A stretch of 64,000 nucleotides of DNA. It comes from Jezberella montanilacus. Its GTDB lineage: Bacteria > Pseudomonadota > Gammaproteobacteria > Burkholderiales > Burkholderiaceae_B. Position 1 is the stretch's first letter, and each line of letters opens with the position of its first letter. The stretch covers positions 222,259 through 286,258 of the forward strand of contig NZ_PVTV01000015.1 of NCBI RefSeq assembly GCF_003003055.1. The letters run 5' to 3'. Position numbers and translations under genes: made by a program. Below the pieces are notes generated by a model. The model did not search any database, was not told the DNA's origin, and saw only the letters and a program-made list of their open reading frames with translations. Shown here piece after piece: positions 44,201-51,783 of the stretch.

Positions 44201-45312
44201 GCAAGTGCTGACTGTCTGGCCGAGTCTGCTAGCGTTCCAATTTCTGGCGTCGTGTTTTTTGCGCCTGCCGCAACTCTGGCCAAAGTCGCAACGGTCTGAT
44301 CGCCTGCGTCTTTAAAGACTGCCGTCAAATCCAACACTGATTTCTTACCGATTGCGATAACCTTATCGCCGGTCTCACCGATCGCAGCCCAAGCGGCAGA
44401 GAAATTGCCTGAAGCAAACTCACCAAAGGCTTTGGCGTAGCCCCCGAAATACGTCCCAAGGATGTTGAAGCCGTCCGCGGTAATGAGCGCAGCTGCGTAA
44501 AGTCCTTTCAAGGTGCCTGACAAAACATCTGAAACTGTTTTGAGGCGATCGCCTTCTGTCATTGATTCAAAAAACTTACCGGCGAGAGACTCAAGCGTAG
44601 GCAATAGCTGCGCGGCAATACGTGAACCAATGCCAGTAAGACCCTGCCCCATCAAATCGATCGTGTCATTAAAGGCAGCAGCACTTTTACCCGTCTGCTC
44701 ACTGATGGTCAGGCCGAGCTTTGCCGCCATCCGGTCGTACTCGTCTAACCCGGTCGCACCACCATTTAAGACCGGAATCAGGTCAGCGCCAGACTTGCCA
44801 AACAACTCTACTGCGAGTGCCGTCTTGGCCACCCCGTCCGAGTAGCCTTCAAACCTCTCGGCCACCTGACCAAGGATCTCGCGAGTGGATTTCAACTCAC
44901 CGTGAGCATCTCGGGTCTGAATACCCATCGCTTTAAGGGCGGAGTTGCCATTGAGTACACCAACAGACAGCTTAGCGAGCGCACTTTGCATGCTTTGCGC
45001 CTCAACCCCGCCTTGCCTGAAGGCCAGTTGCAGTCCCGCCACCTGAGAGGTCGCGATACCGGTCTTTTGCCCAAGCTTGTGCGCTTGGTCGGCAGCCTCG
45101 ATCGCGCCCTGAGCGAAACCCGCAAACCCCTTAATCGCAGAAACGGCAGCAACAGCGAGCCCCAAAGCACCCAGCGCTTTCATGGCCGTGGCCGCTGATT
45201 TACTGATGCTATCCATCGCACCGTGCACCGTCTTGCGTGCAGACTCCATATCTGTGCGCAGGCGTGCAACGTTTGCAGCCATCTCAATCGTGAGTTGCCC
45301 AACAGCAGCCAT
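41221..45312 (-). CDS. Tail tape measure protein with C-terminal DUF4214-like domain
   Basis: A 1363-residue protein. The N-terminal region is helical and Ala/Lys-rich, the middle has hydrophobic Gly/Ala segments (GAALGSVVPVIGTAFGALV and others) and long helical stretches. Near the C terminus (about residues 1220-1275) is a DUF4214-like segment, TQMYLEFLGRTPEAAGLQSW with NSEEYR. Length gives the tail length: about 200 nm by the usual rule of 0.15 nm per residue, an inference. The ORF begins 1 base from the chaperone frame. Confidence 0.9.
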   Translation of the reverse strand: MAAVGQLTIEMAANVARLRTDMESARKTVHGAMDSISKSAATAMKALGALGLAVAAVSAIKGFAGFAQGAIEAADQAHKLGQKTGIATSQVAGLQLAFRQGGVEAQSMQSALAKLSVGVLNGNSALKAMGIQTRDAHGELKSTREILGQVAERFEGYSDGVAKTALAVELFGKSGADLIPVLNGGATGLDEYDRMAAKLGLTISEQTGKSAAAFNDTIDLMGQGLTGIGSRIAAQLLPTLESLAGKFFESMTEGDRLKTVSDVLSGTLKGLYAAALITADGFNILGTYFGGYAKAFGEFASGNFSAAWAAIGETGDKVIAIGKKSVLDLTAVFKDAGDQTVATLARVAAGAKNTTPEIGTLADSARQSALAYDKMLKSADELLTSLKFEAQALGMSNVEKETAVALQKLLNTGLKEGTAEYKKYAEAVVFVVLEKERMQKLAELRKKDLEERKRAEEKALAERLKREKDFADEVKTINNQIGQSLTDALMSGGLTARDFLINMFKTMVLRPLLQPVMASVVGMFTSGAASALGSAGAEGATGGSITGSLGLLGAASSLKSAYGMLSGGFAGLGKTVSEFATSAGAWLQNGAEAGSLMRGAGVSLAESASSLGSASSALSGAAAGFGLGMLISGDKALVGGKSMYSVGGGVAAGAALGSVVPVIGTAFGALVGGIVGGLANQFGKGPKKTTDAGLVGSLSANGASVATYQDWQQKGGWFSKGGRGSAFSAADSKLTRHLEQSIAASAVAVKNYAEVLGLPARGIADFTLQIKRSLKDLSPDVAAKAIEELLAAYGNGLASAVTPEIGPFQRAGEEAGATLSRLGLSLKTVNQVFDTLNITLMETSLHSADASSKLIDMFGSVDAFLKSTDYYYQNFYTEQERATKTTEQLTKVFSQLGLTLPATNAAFRSMVEAARAAGNDGLFSTLIKLALTFNELQVSLANIAAASAQATAAISGSGQALSKSADRALKRAQDSAQALADASVRATAHAIEQALSDASKAVDATFGMVKLAIDHELKATLAIIDQQKALVTASKQLAQESVSSLKSIFSYLKDQLASILQNVAPVQSAAQANAFLHEALTMARTTGSLPEQTALSEAVSAARSGLSSENFATALEMKRGNLRLAADLRVLQDLAGEQQSVAESQLELATNQLATLDAQAETAQAYYANQLQLAQHQVNELRGINNSVLAVAEAMSSLGAALNTSRTVASASVASGSDFTAQITQMYLEFLGRTPEAAGLQSWLNSGRDAAGIREGIVNSEEYRARHGGIRTFAQGGAYPGGLALVGEQGPELINFARPGQVYTAGQTANILGGGTEVAEELRGLRQECQAQARAMVQLQNRMTRLLERWDGSGMPETREVSA

Positions 45313-45809
45313 TAACTAACCCTTGCAGAAATCAGCGCTCGAAACGCTGACGAGATTTTCTTTTCCACGATTTCACGATCAAACTGATTCACTGGATCAC
45401 CATAGGGTGGCGGACATTCAGGCGTTTCACCTGCACCTAACTGCATGACGTACTCAGTCGACATTCGCCGTAACGTGACCGACTCCCAGGCAAGCAGGTT
45501 GATCCCATTGCATTTAGCAAAAGCGTTGATCTCCTGAAAGCTAAGCGGACATAACCCCATCCCACTGGTAGCGGTCAGACCCAATTCAAACCAGTGCGCA
45601 AGGAGGTATTCACCCCGAGCTACTTCTGGAAACAGGGGTATCCCCCCGTTAGCCTGAAGCAACTCAAGTCTCGAAGTGCTCGCTGCATTTGCCGGTCGCT
45701 TAGTAACTGAGCCAGTCTTTGGGCTGCTATTTGGTATGGAATGAAACCAGCCTAACTGACGCGCATACAGAATCAGCTCTTGGCTGACCGCTTCGTAAAA
45801 TTTGCCCAA
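45312..45809 (-). CDS. Tail assembly chaperone, frameshift extension
   Basis: This frame is probably expressed as the second half of a -1 frameshift product. Its frame opens at TTG 45809 but the first residues GKFYEAVSQEL are matched at the site where the preceding chaperone reads ...ANF. The slippery heptamer AAATTTT lies at 45797-45803. The fusion would be about 288 residues. Content is a helical N-terminal part and a Pro-containing C terminus (GAGETPECPPPYGDPVN). Confidence 0.75.
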   Translation of the reverse strand: MGKFYEAVSQELILYARQLGWFHSIPNSSPKTGSVTKRPANAASTSRLELLQANGGIPLFPEVARGEYLLAHWFELGLTATSGMGLCPLSFQEINAFAKCNGINLLAWESVTLRRMSTEYVMQLGAGETPECPPPYGDPVNQFDREIVEKKISSAFRALISARVS

Positions 45810-46177
45810 TCACCAATTGCTTTGTTGACCTGCTCGGCAATGAAACCGATCGATGCATCGAGATAAACCGCTTTGAACATCTCGGCGCCCGTCAAATCCT
45901 TGTATGCGAAGCCATTGAAAGACGCTGTGCAGGCAGACAAGAATTCAGCGTCCATTTCGCGCTGATCGTCATCGCGCATCTTTTTGCCGCCCTTACGAAC
46001 GCATTCGAGGATGGCACAATTACGTATAGCCTGAGCCTTCTGGTACTGCTTGGAGCCCGGCCCAAACACGGTGATCGAGATCGGTTCGCCCTTTTCATTA
46101 TCGAGTTGATCGCCCTCCGTGTCCTCTAGGTTGATTATGGAAGTTGGGCTGACTGCCAGTTTTGAAATATCAAACAC
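45773..46177 (-). CDS. Tail assembly chaperone (G-like)
   Basis: A 134-residue protein encoded just before the tape measure gene and overlapping the next frame by 37 bases. It has a Lys/Asp-rich centre (RKGGKKMRDDDQREMDAEF). It corresponds to the lambda gpG position, where a small share of ribosomes slip to make the longer gpGT. Confidence 0.8.
   Translation of the reverse strand: MFDISKLAVSPTSIINLEDTEGDQLDNEKGEPISITVFGPGSKQYQKAQAIRNCAILECVRKGGKKMRDDDQREMDAEFLSACTASFNGFAYKDLTGAEMFKAVYLDASIGFIAEQVNKAIGDWANFTKRSAKS
45797..45803 (-). other. Programmed -1 ribosomal frameshift site
   Basis: On the - strand the heptamer is A AAT TTT, read as codons AAT (126) and TTT (127) of the upstream chaperone; X XXY YYZ with X=A, Y=T. 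After slipping back one base the ribosome reads TAC GAA GCG, which is the frame of the extension gene. Position, spacing and gene context match lambda G/GT-type chaperones. Confidence 0.78.
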
Positions 46178-46247
46178 TTTTAAATCCTTAAGTCTCAGTG
46201 AGAAGCACCGCTACGATCCGCGGCGCGGGTTTGTCGCCGGGTTAGGG

Positions 46248-46718
46248 TTAGCTATTCGCTGCAGGGCTTTCAACAATGCCAACGCCGGTCGGTGAACTCG
46301 TAAGCTCAAGCGTGGCCGAGGCAGTTGTGATCTGATCGACTGAACCAATATTCACTTTCCAAGACATCACCTTGCCCTGAAAAAAGAATTGCGCGCCATT
46401 CTGAGTGGTCACCGTAAAGGAGTAATCAGCGTCAGAAAGGCTTGCCGCCTTCATGAGAAGCTGGCCTTTGTCGGACATATCCAACCCGAGTGACAGCGAC
46501 ATTGAGCCTTCGTTAAAAGAACCCTTGAACTTTTGAGTTCCACGCGAACCCACGGGCTGATGGGTGACTAGCGAGAACTCACGCCCAAACTCACCCAAGT
46601 CGGTAATCTCCCCTACGATTTCAGACTGCAGGGCGCTGTACCCTGCGGCATCAAAGGTTGATGGTTTTGCGGCAGACACTTTTAGTATGGTACCGGCACT
46701 GGTGCGTACTCCTGACAT
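46248..46718 (-). CDS. Major tail tube protein
   Basis: A 156-residue beta-rich protein. EIVGEITDLGEFGREFSLVT and GTQKFKGSFNEG match the tail tube fold of siphoviruses, and it sits between tail-completion genes and the chaperone. A poly-U terminator lies upstream of it, so it may be transcribed from its own promoter or by leak-through. Confidence 0.82.
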   Translation of the reverse strand: MSGVRTSAGTILKVSAAKPSTFDAAGYSALQSEIVGEITDLGEFGREFSLVTHQPVGSRGTQKFKGSFNEGSMSLSLGLDMSDKGQLLMKAASLSDADYSFTVTTQNGAQFFFQGKVMSWKVNIGSVDQITTASATLELTSSPTGVGIVESPAANS

Positions 46719-46728
46719 ATTGAGCTCC

Positions 46729-46758
46729 TATAAAAATAAAAATCCCGCCTAAGCGGGA
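46729..46758 (-). terminator. Intrinsic terminator before the tail tube gene
   Basis: TCCCGC (46743-46748 on +) pairs with GCGGGA (46753-46758) around CTAA. On the - strand the stem is followed by ATTTTTATTTTT. It lies between the tail terminator gene and the tail tube gene and should limit read-through. Confidence 0.78.
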
Positions 46759-46820
46759 GAAATTTGATACTGCGACTTAAAACTCTTTATTGAAAATACT
46801 GCGGAGATACTTGTGCTCGC

Positions 46821-47219
46821 TCACTCCGAAAACTGAAGCAGATAGTCATAAGGCTGCGTCCAAAGCCCCGTCTCGTTATCTTTATCAACTGGCCCACGTA
46901 AGGCAACTCGGCACGAGACCAACAGCTTTTCGGCCACCTTAACGTGATGCAAAAAATCAAACTCTTTTTTAAGCACCTCATGAATCGTTTGAACCATCGC
47001 AATCGATGTCGCAAGAGGATTGAACTGAACTCGAGCTATCGAGCGCTGCGACCCTACTTGATAAGAAACGTTTGGGTATGGCCTTACATCGACCACCTTA
47101 TAAACAATTGCCGGTATTAAAGAACCCTGCGGCAATTGCACAAGTGCGCGTCTGTCCCCAACTAAGGCAACAATGCTCGGCCTGTCGAGCAGAGAATGAA
47201 CAATCAATTCAGCGCTCAC
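46821..47219 (-). CDS. Tail completion protein (DUF3168-like)
   Basis: A 132-residue protein with LVHSLL..R..I..LVG at the start, QLPQGSLIPAIVYKVV and HEVLKKEF, matching the DUF3168 tail terminator. It overlaps the preceding gene by 4 bases. Confidence 0.75.
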   Translation of the reverse strand: MSAELIVHSLLDRPSIVALVGDRRALVQLPQGSLIPAIVYKVVDVRPYPNVSYQVGSQRSIARVQFNPLATSIAMVQTIHEVLKKEFDFLHHVKVAEKLLVSCRVALRGPVDKDNETGLWTQPYDYLLQFSE

Positions 47220-47749
47220 GCTTCAGCCTTTTGTAACTCTTTGGGAATTCTCTTTTGCATGTACTGAATCATCGCTTTGAGTGAATTCTCGGCCTGCTCA
47301 TCCATGGCTGGCCGCATAAAAGGCCTGGGCTTGATGCCAGGATGCAGTACCGCCTCTTTTGCCTGACCACCAAAGAACAGACTCTCTTTGACCTGAGCTG
47401 CAATCACATAAGGCGCACCTACGGTCTTACCTGCACCAGAATAAAAAGACGCTGTCCCGAATTCGACCATATGCGAATAAAACGCATACTTATCCCCTGC
47501 CACCAAGTACGAGCGTACCCAGCCGATACGCTCTGCATTTCTTGCGAACCTGATTCTTAGGCTATTTTCCAAGGCACCCGAGTCGCGCTTGGTGACTTCA
47601 CTAAGATGATTCTTCGCACCTTGCAGCATGACTTTTTGACCCGCCCGTAACGCACCTTTAATAACATTTTTCTCAATTTTCACGGGTAAAGACTTCAACA
47701 GTTGATCAAGCTCTGCGAGTCCACCTACTGCGAACTGATTACTGCCCAT
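47216..47749 (-). CDS. HK97 gp10-family head-tail joining protein
   Basis: A 177-residue protein with the gp10-type pattern: LDQLLKSLP, then VIKGALRAGQKVMLQ and VEFGTASFYSG, and PRPFMRPAMDE near the end. It lies in the head-tail cluster with 4-base overlaps on both sides. Confidence 0.8.
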   Translation of the reverse strand: MGSNQFAVGGLAELDQLLKSLPVKIEKNVIKGALRAGQKVMLQGAKNHLSEVTKRDSGALENSLRIRFARNAERIGWVRSYLVAGDKYAFYSHMVEFGTASFYSGAGKTVGAPYVIAAQVKESLFFGGQAKEAVLHPGIKPRPFMRPAMDEQAENSLKAMIQYMQKRIPKELQKAEA

Positions 47750-48083
47750 CGGCTGAACACTCTATGCAATTCAAAATCACCCAACGATTGCGCTCTTCAA
47801 GATTTCGGACTGACTCGATGTTGAACACGCGCTCGCCAAAGTGCACCCGATAAGAGGCCATCGAATGAGGCAAACCAAAGGCCGGTTTATATCTCACCGC
47901 GATCGTATGCGTCAGCGAGGAATTAACTGACAACGCACCGACACTTTCCTTACCTGACACCGGGCGTATGTGTGCACGTACAGACAGGTAATCCACCCAG
48001 TATTCATGGGGCTGTCCATACGGATCAAGAGAACGTGTTCGCCTCTGGATCCTAATTTTATGTCTGAGTTGGTAAGACCGCAT
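47739..48083 (-). CDS. Head closure protein
   Basis: About 114 residues from ATG 48083. LRHKIRIQRRTRSLDPYGQP and W.....VRAHIRPVSGKE fit the SPP1 gp16-like head closure (HK97 gp7-like) family. It overlaps the upstream gene by one base. Confidence 0.78.
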   Translation of the reverse strand: MRSYQLRHKIRIQRRTRSLDPYGQPHEYWVDYLSVRAHIRPVSGKESVGALSVNSSLTHTIAVRYKPAFGLPHSMASYRVHFGERVFNIESVRNLEERNRWVILNCIECSADGQ

Positions 48084-48379
48084 TAAATACTCAGATCGTT
48101 TCGGTAAGGCCACCAGAGTTTTCTGGCAACGGCTACGTACTCATCGCGCCTGGCATGATCATCTTCGTAGTCAGCCTGCACAAGGATCACGATTCCATTC
48201 ACCAACTCGGGGACGTGAACTGGGTTTTTAGCGGCTCCTGCCAAGTCATAATCGGGGACACCTCCGTAGATGTACTGCGCGCATTCGCGACTTGCTGAGT
48301 CGATCAACTGCAAAAGCAGCGCATCATCTTCGTCATCCGCACCTCGCAAAGAGGCCTTTACAAGCTCAAGCACTGACAC
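48083..48379 (-). CDS. Head-tail connector protein (gp6-like)
   Basis: A 98-residue helical protein with LVKASLRGADDEDDALLLQL and ASRECAQYIYGG, typical of gp6-like connectors. It follows the capsid gene after a 110-base gap. Confidence 0.78.
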   Translation of the reverse strand: MSVLELVKASLRGADDEDDALLLQLIDSASRECAQYIYGGVPDYDLAGAAKNPVHVPELVNGIVILVQADYEDDHARRDEYVAVARKLWWPYRNDLSI

Positions 48380-48490
48380 AATATGTACTTACCAGTTGAA
48401 TATGCGATTTCATTCTTTCGGTTGTCCGCTCGCTAAACATAAGCGCCTTGCGAGCCAGTTCGTAAGAACAGGCCCGCGAGGCGCAAGAAC

Positions 48491-49690
48491 TTAGGTGGCT
48501 GAGTTAACGAACAGTTTCACGGCCGCGGTATCAATCAGGTTTGAGCCCGTGCGTGTCCAGCTGCAGAAGCCAACCTGCCCCTTTAATGCGAAGGCCGAAT
48601 CGTCAAAACGACGCATCGAGGTAGACCCCACCACATCGCGGATTATGAACTTGCCAAAATCACCAAAGGCGATTGCCTTGGCACCGGCAGCCATTGCAGG
48701 CATGTCATCGTTTTCCGTGTAACCATAGCCGCATAGCGTTGAAGGCACCCCCTCCCGCATATCACCCAGACCCCAGATCGGACGCCCGGTCGTATCTTTG
48801 AGCTTGCGCAGCACGCAAAGAGTCGAGTCACTAAACATAAAGCGAGCGTTCTTCTTGCGATAGGCTGAGTTGATCGAATGGATCAAGTCCATGAGATCGT
48901 CATAAGAAGCCGAGGTAGCCGAACCTTTAGACCCGGTCTTACCGACCTCCGCACGAGCGGTCAAACCGAAGGGCTGAGCCGAGCCGCTTCCAATTGTGTA
49001 GTGCTTATTCGTAATCCGACCGAGACGAGTCGCCAGACGATCGACAACAAATGACACGACATCGATTGCGCTGTCCTGGATAAGCTCAACCGGCAACGCG
49101 ACCGATTTTGAACTGTACTTAAAAGGATTCAGAGCCACGGTTCCAAAGGTCACGTCTTGCGCACCAGCAATTGCATTTTCTGCAACGATTTCACCCTCTT
49201 CCTCGGTACCATCGCTCGAAGGGTAGTTAAGTGGTGAGCCGCTCGCAGTTGTCAGGATCTGCGCGACCTCGCGCATGCCACCGAACGCTTTCATGCGCTC
49301 AATCACCATGGCCTCAACCTCTGTCGGAACCGTATAGCCACCCTCGCTTGCCGTTGTGGTCGACATGGCATTGTGAATCGCAGTCGCTTGCTCACTGGTG
49401 ACGTTTTTTCCGTTGCGAAGATAAAGTGCCACGGCCTGCACTGCACCAATCACTTCACCGTCGCTCTTCACTGGTTTCGCGGCTGTATTGAAAAACTTAT
49501 CGGCCTCCAGGTCACGCAAGCGTTCGATCGCCTTGAGCTGCTTTTGATGACTTTCGATTTCATCTGCAATATTGTCAAAGCTCGCCTGCTCCTCTTTAGT
49601 CCAGGGGACGGCTCCTTTTTCAGTCAACAAGGCATTAGCCGAATTGGCGAGATGCTCAATCTTGTCGCGCAGTGCTTGAGTGTTTGTCAT
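48491..49690 (-). CDS. HK97-fold major capsid protein
   Basis: About 399 residues from ATG 49690. The N-terminal delta region is helical (TQALRDKIEHLANSANALL), followed by EGGYTVPTEVEAMVIERM, a spine-helix region and the GVPSTLCGYGY-type loop. GGAAA lies 8 bases before the start. The HK97 fold and the ClpP-type protease just upstream fit a prohead that is trimmed during maturation. Confidence 0.9.
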   Translation of the reverse strand: MTNTQALRDKIEHLANSANALLTEKGAVPWTKEEQASFDNIADEIESHQKQLKAIERLRDLEADKFFNTAAKPVKSDGEVIGAVQAVALYLRNGKNVTSEQATAIHNAMSTTTASEGGYTVPTEVEAMVIERMKAFGGMREVAQILTTASGSPLNYPSSDGTEEEGEIVAENAIAGAQDVTFGTVALNPFKYSSKSVALPVELIQDSAIDVVSFVVDRLATRLGRITNKHYTIGSGSAQPFGLTARAEVGKTGSKGSATSASYDDLMDLIHSINSAYRKKNARFMFSDSTLCVLRKLKDTTGRPIWGLGDMREGVPSTLCGYGYTENDDMPAMAAGAKAIAFGDFGKFIIRDVVGSTSMRRFDDSAFALKGQVGFCSWTRTGSNLIDTAAVKLFVNSAT

Positions 49691-49702
49691 ATTGCTATTT
49701 CC

Positions 49703-49724
49703 AAAAAAAAAGCGCCAACGGCGC
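49703..49724 (-). terminator. Intrinsic terminator upstream of the capsid gene
   Basis: GCGCC (49712-49716 on +) pairs with GGCGC (49720-49724) around AAC, followed on the - strand by nine Us and then the capsid start. Strong poly-U. It may reduce upstream transcription and thus favour separate capsid expression. Confidence 0.8.
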
Positions 49725-49765
49725 AAAGGTTTGAGGCAACCGGCCTCTTCGGTCTGCGCAAAACG

Positions 49766-50512
49766 TCAGGCAATCTTCAAAATTCGTAGGCGGTTTGCAT
49801 TGGCTGAGGACATTAAAAAACCCGCCGGAGCGGGTTCGTGAGTGCTTGTATCAAATACTTCTGGCGATCGATCCGGTATTACCTCCATCTTGGGCGCCTT
49901 GGCGAAGGCAGATAAATTCCAGGTGTTAGTGGCTTTCTTACCCTTGTCGATTGCATCGACAAAGCCGTGCTCCATGGCCTCGTTTGCCGTGAACCAGGTC
50001 TCCGCATCCATCAAGGCACGGATCTCAGCTTCGTCTTTGCCGGTCTTTTGCAAGTAATCGCTGACGATCGCACCCTCGACTTTCTCAAGTACATCCGCGG
50101 TGTCACGAAGAGTCTGCTTATCACCCCAGGCCATGCCACTGGCATTGTGGATCATGAAAAATGCACCGTCTGCCATTACCACCTCATCGCAAGCCAGAGC
50201 AATACTGGTAGCAGCTGAGGCACACAGGCTGTCAATTCGGGCAACCGTTTTCCCTTTGAAAGCTGAGAGCGCCGCCATGATTGCGCGCCCTTCAAATACA
50301 TCCCCACCTGGCGAGTTGATATGCACATTCAGGATTTTGGCGTCACCAGCTTGCGCGATCGCCGCAATGACCGAAAGCGCAGACACACCCCAATCAGCAC
50401 TGATCATGTCGTAGAGATAAATAGTGGCGCTATCGCCCGCGATGTTTACTAAATTAGTGAACTGCTTGGGCCGTTCCACGTTATCGCGGTAGAGCTGTAT
50501 GATTTTGTTCAT
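49766..50512 (-). CDS. ClpP-like prohead protease
   Basis: A 248-residue S14-type protease. NSPGGDVFEGRAIMAAL is the ClpP core, catalytic Ser in SLCASAATSIALA and His in FFMIHNASG. It precedes the capsid gene, as in HK97-like phages. Its ATG overlaps the portal stop by 4 bases. An intrinsic terminator lies inside its 3' coding sequence. Confidence 0.85.
   Translation of the reverse strand: MNKIIQLYRDNVERPKQFTNLVNIAGDSATIYLYDMISADWGVSALSVIAAIAQAGDAKILNVHINSPGGDVFEGRAIMAALSAFKGKTVARIDSLCASAATSIALACDEVVMADGAFFMIHNASGMAWGDKQTLRDTADVLEKVEGAIVSDYLQKTGKDEAEIRALMDAETWFTANEAMEHGFVDAIDKGKKATNTWNLSAFAKAPKMEVIPDRSPEVFDTSTHEPAPAGFLMSSANANRLRILKIA
49814..49836 (-). terminator. Terminator inside the protease coding sequence
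   Basis: AACCCGC (49819-49825 on +) pairs with GCGGGTT (49830-49836) around CGGA, and on the - strand a run of six U follows. It encodes the Glu-Pro-Ala-Pro-Ala-Gly-Phe-Leu part of the protease C terminus. Coupled translation of this part would mask it, so it may act as an attenuator between protease and capsid. Confidence 0.65.
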
Positions 50513-51783
50513 TCTGCTGTTGCCTCGGCTAATTGTTCCGTTTTGGGCTGATTCATGTTCGGGTTGAATAGCTCACTCGCGTTACCCCCCATCGGTTTAT
50601 GACCCTGCTTTCGCCGTACCTCATCAGGCGTAAGCCACCCCATACCAGAGCCCGGACCACCCAAAGCGGCACGGTTGTACTCGGCCTGAGCTTTAGAGTC
50701 ACCCTCAATCAGTGCGTCACGATCAAAGCGTAAAAACTTACCGCTGTCTCTTGGAAACAACTTACGGTTTAACTCTTGCTCGATCTTGCGCAAGTGCGGT
50801 TGCAAGGTATAAGTCACAAAGCCACGGCTCATCGACTCGATCCCCGAGCCCCACGAAGTAGAGCCAGAAGTCTCGCCGATCATATGAGGAGGCACGCCAA
50901 ACGCCCTTGCGATATCGATGACCTGAAACTGCCGGGCTTCGAGCAGCTGGCTATCCTGAGCTGAAAGGCTGAGCTCCTTTGCGGTAATGCCCTCAGTCAA
51001 CACGAGTGGCAGTCGGTGAAAATTCTCAGAGCCCGAATACTTAGCCGCAAATGCAGCCTGCAACCCTTCAATCTGAGTCTGGCTCATCTTGACCGCAGTA
51101 TTGAGAATGATGGACGGGTGCGCGCCGTTTTCAAAAAACTTACCGGAGTACGAATCCATGGCCAGCGCATTGCCCACCGCCGAGCGTGCGGCATAGCTGA
51201 TAATCGATTGCGACCTGAGCCCGTCAAAGCCAAAACCTGCGAAGTGCAAGACTTCGGAAGGTTCAAGCCAAGTGGTGATGCCGTGGTCTGGGATCGATAA
51301 GTAATACCGAACCTGACCGTCAGTCATTCGGATCGGTGAGACAGTACCCCAAGGAAGTGGCAACAACTCGCGGATCGAATTGTTAGAGCCGCGCCGAATC
51401 CAGGTATACGAATCCCCACGCAATAGTTGGCCAACACTTACCCCCTCCCAATGAGAGGCCGCCGTGAACTGCGCACTAGGTTGCTCGTTTAGTTTGTACC
51501 AAAGATCATCGCGTGGCATCTTGACCGGAATCTCGCCATCCGTGAGATAGCAATCAACCGGTAAAGTCATGATCGCGCCAGAGATCCGCTGTACACACGC
51601 AAAGACTGCAGCGACACGCATCGCGGATAAAGGTGTCACCATTTGGCCTGCAGCTGAACCGACCAGTCCGAAAGACTGCAAGACATCTTCTGAATACTTC
51701 GTTTGTGAACCCACTGCATTTTGAGCTCGTACCTGTCCCTTGCCCAGACCTAGCGACCGGGCAATTAAAGACATGATGCTCAT
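50509..51783 (-). CDS. Phage portal protein (HK97 family)
   Basis: A 424-residue portal protein. Blocks are MTLPVDCYL, WEGVSVGQLLRGDSYTWIRR, FENGAHPSIILNT, and FGVPPHMIGE; the C terminus is Lys/Glu-rich. It overlaps the terminase and protease genes by 4 bases on each side. Confidence 0.9.
   Translation of the reverse strand: MSIMSLIARSLGLGKGQVRAQNAVGSQTKYSEDVLQSFGLVGSAAGQMVTPLSAMRVAAVFACVQRISGAIMTLPVDCYLTDGEIPVKMPRDDLWYKLNEQPSAQFTAASHWEGVSVGQLLRGDSYTWIRRGSNNSIRELLPLPWGTVSPIRMTDGQVRYYLSIPDHGITTWLEPSEVLHFAGFGFDGLRSQSIISYAARSAVGNALAMDSYSGKFFENGAHPSIILNTAVKMSQTQIEGLQAAFAAKYSGSENFHRLPLVLTEGITAKELSLSAQDSQLLEARQFQVIDIARAFGVPPHMIGETSGSTSWGSGIESMSRGFVTYTLQPHLRKIEQELNRKLFPRDSGKFLRFDRDALIEGDSKAQAEYNRAALGGPGSGMGWLTPDEVRRKQGHKPMGGNASELFNPNMNQPKTEQLAEATAE

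Noticed and set aside
43244..44299. + strand frames opposite the tape measure gene
   Set aside because: Low-complexity Pro/Ser/Ala sequence made by the antisense of Gly/Ala/Ser codons; no homology seen.
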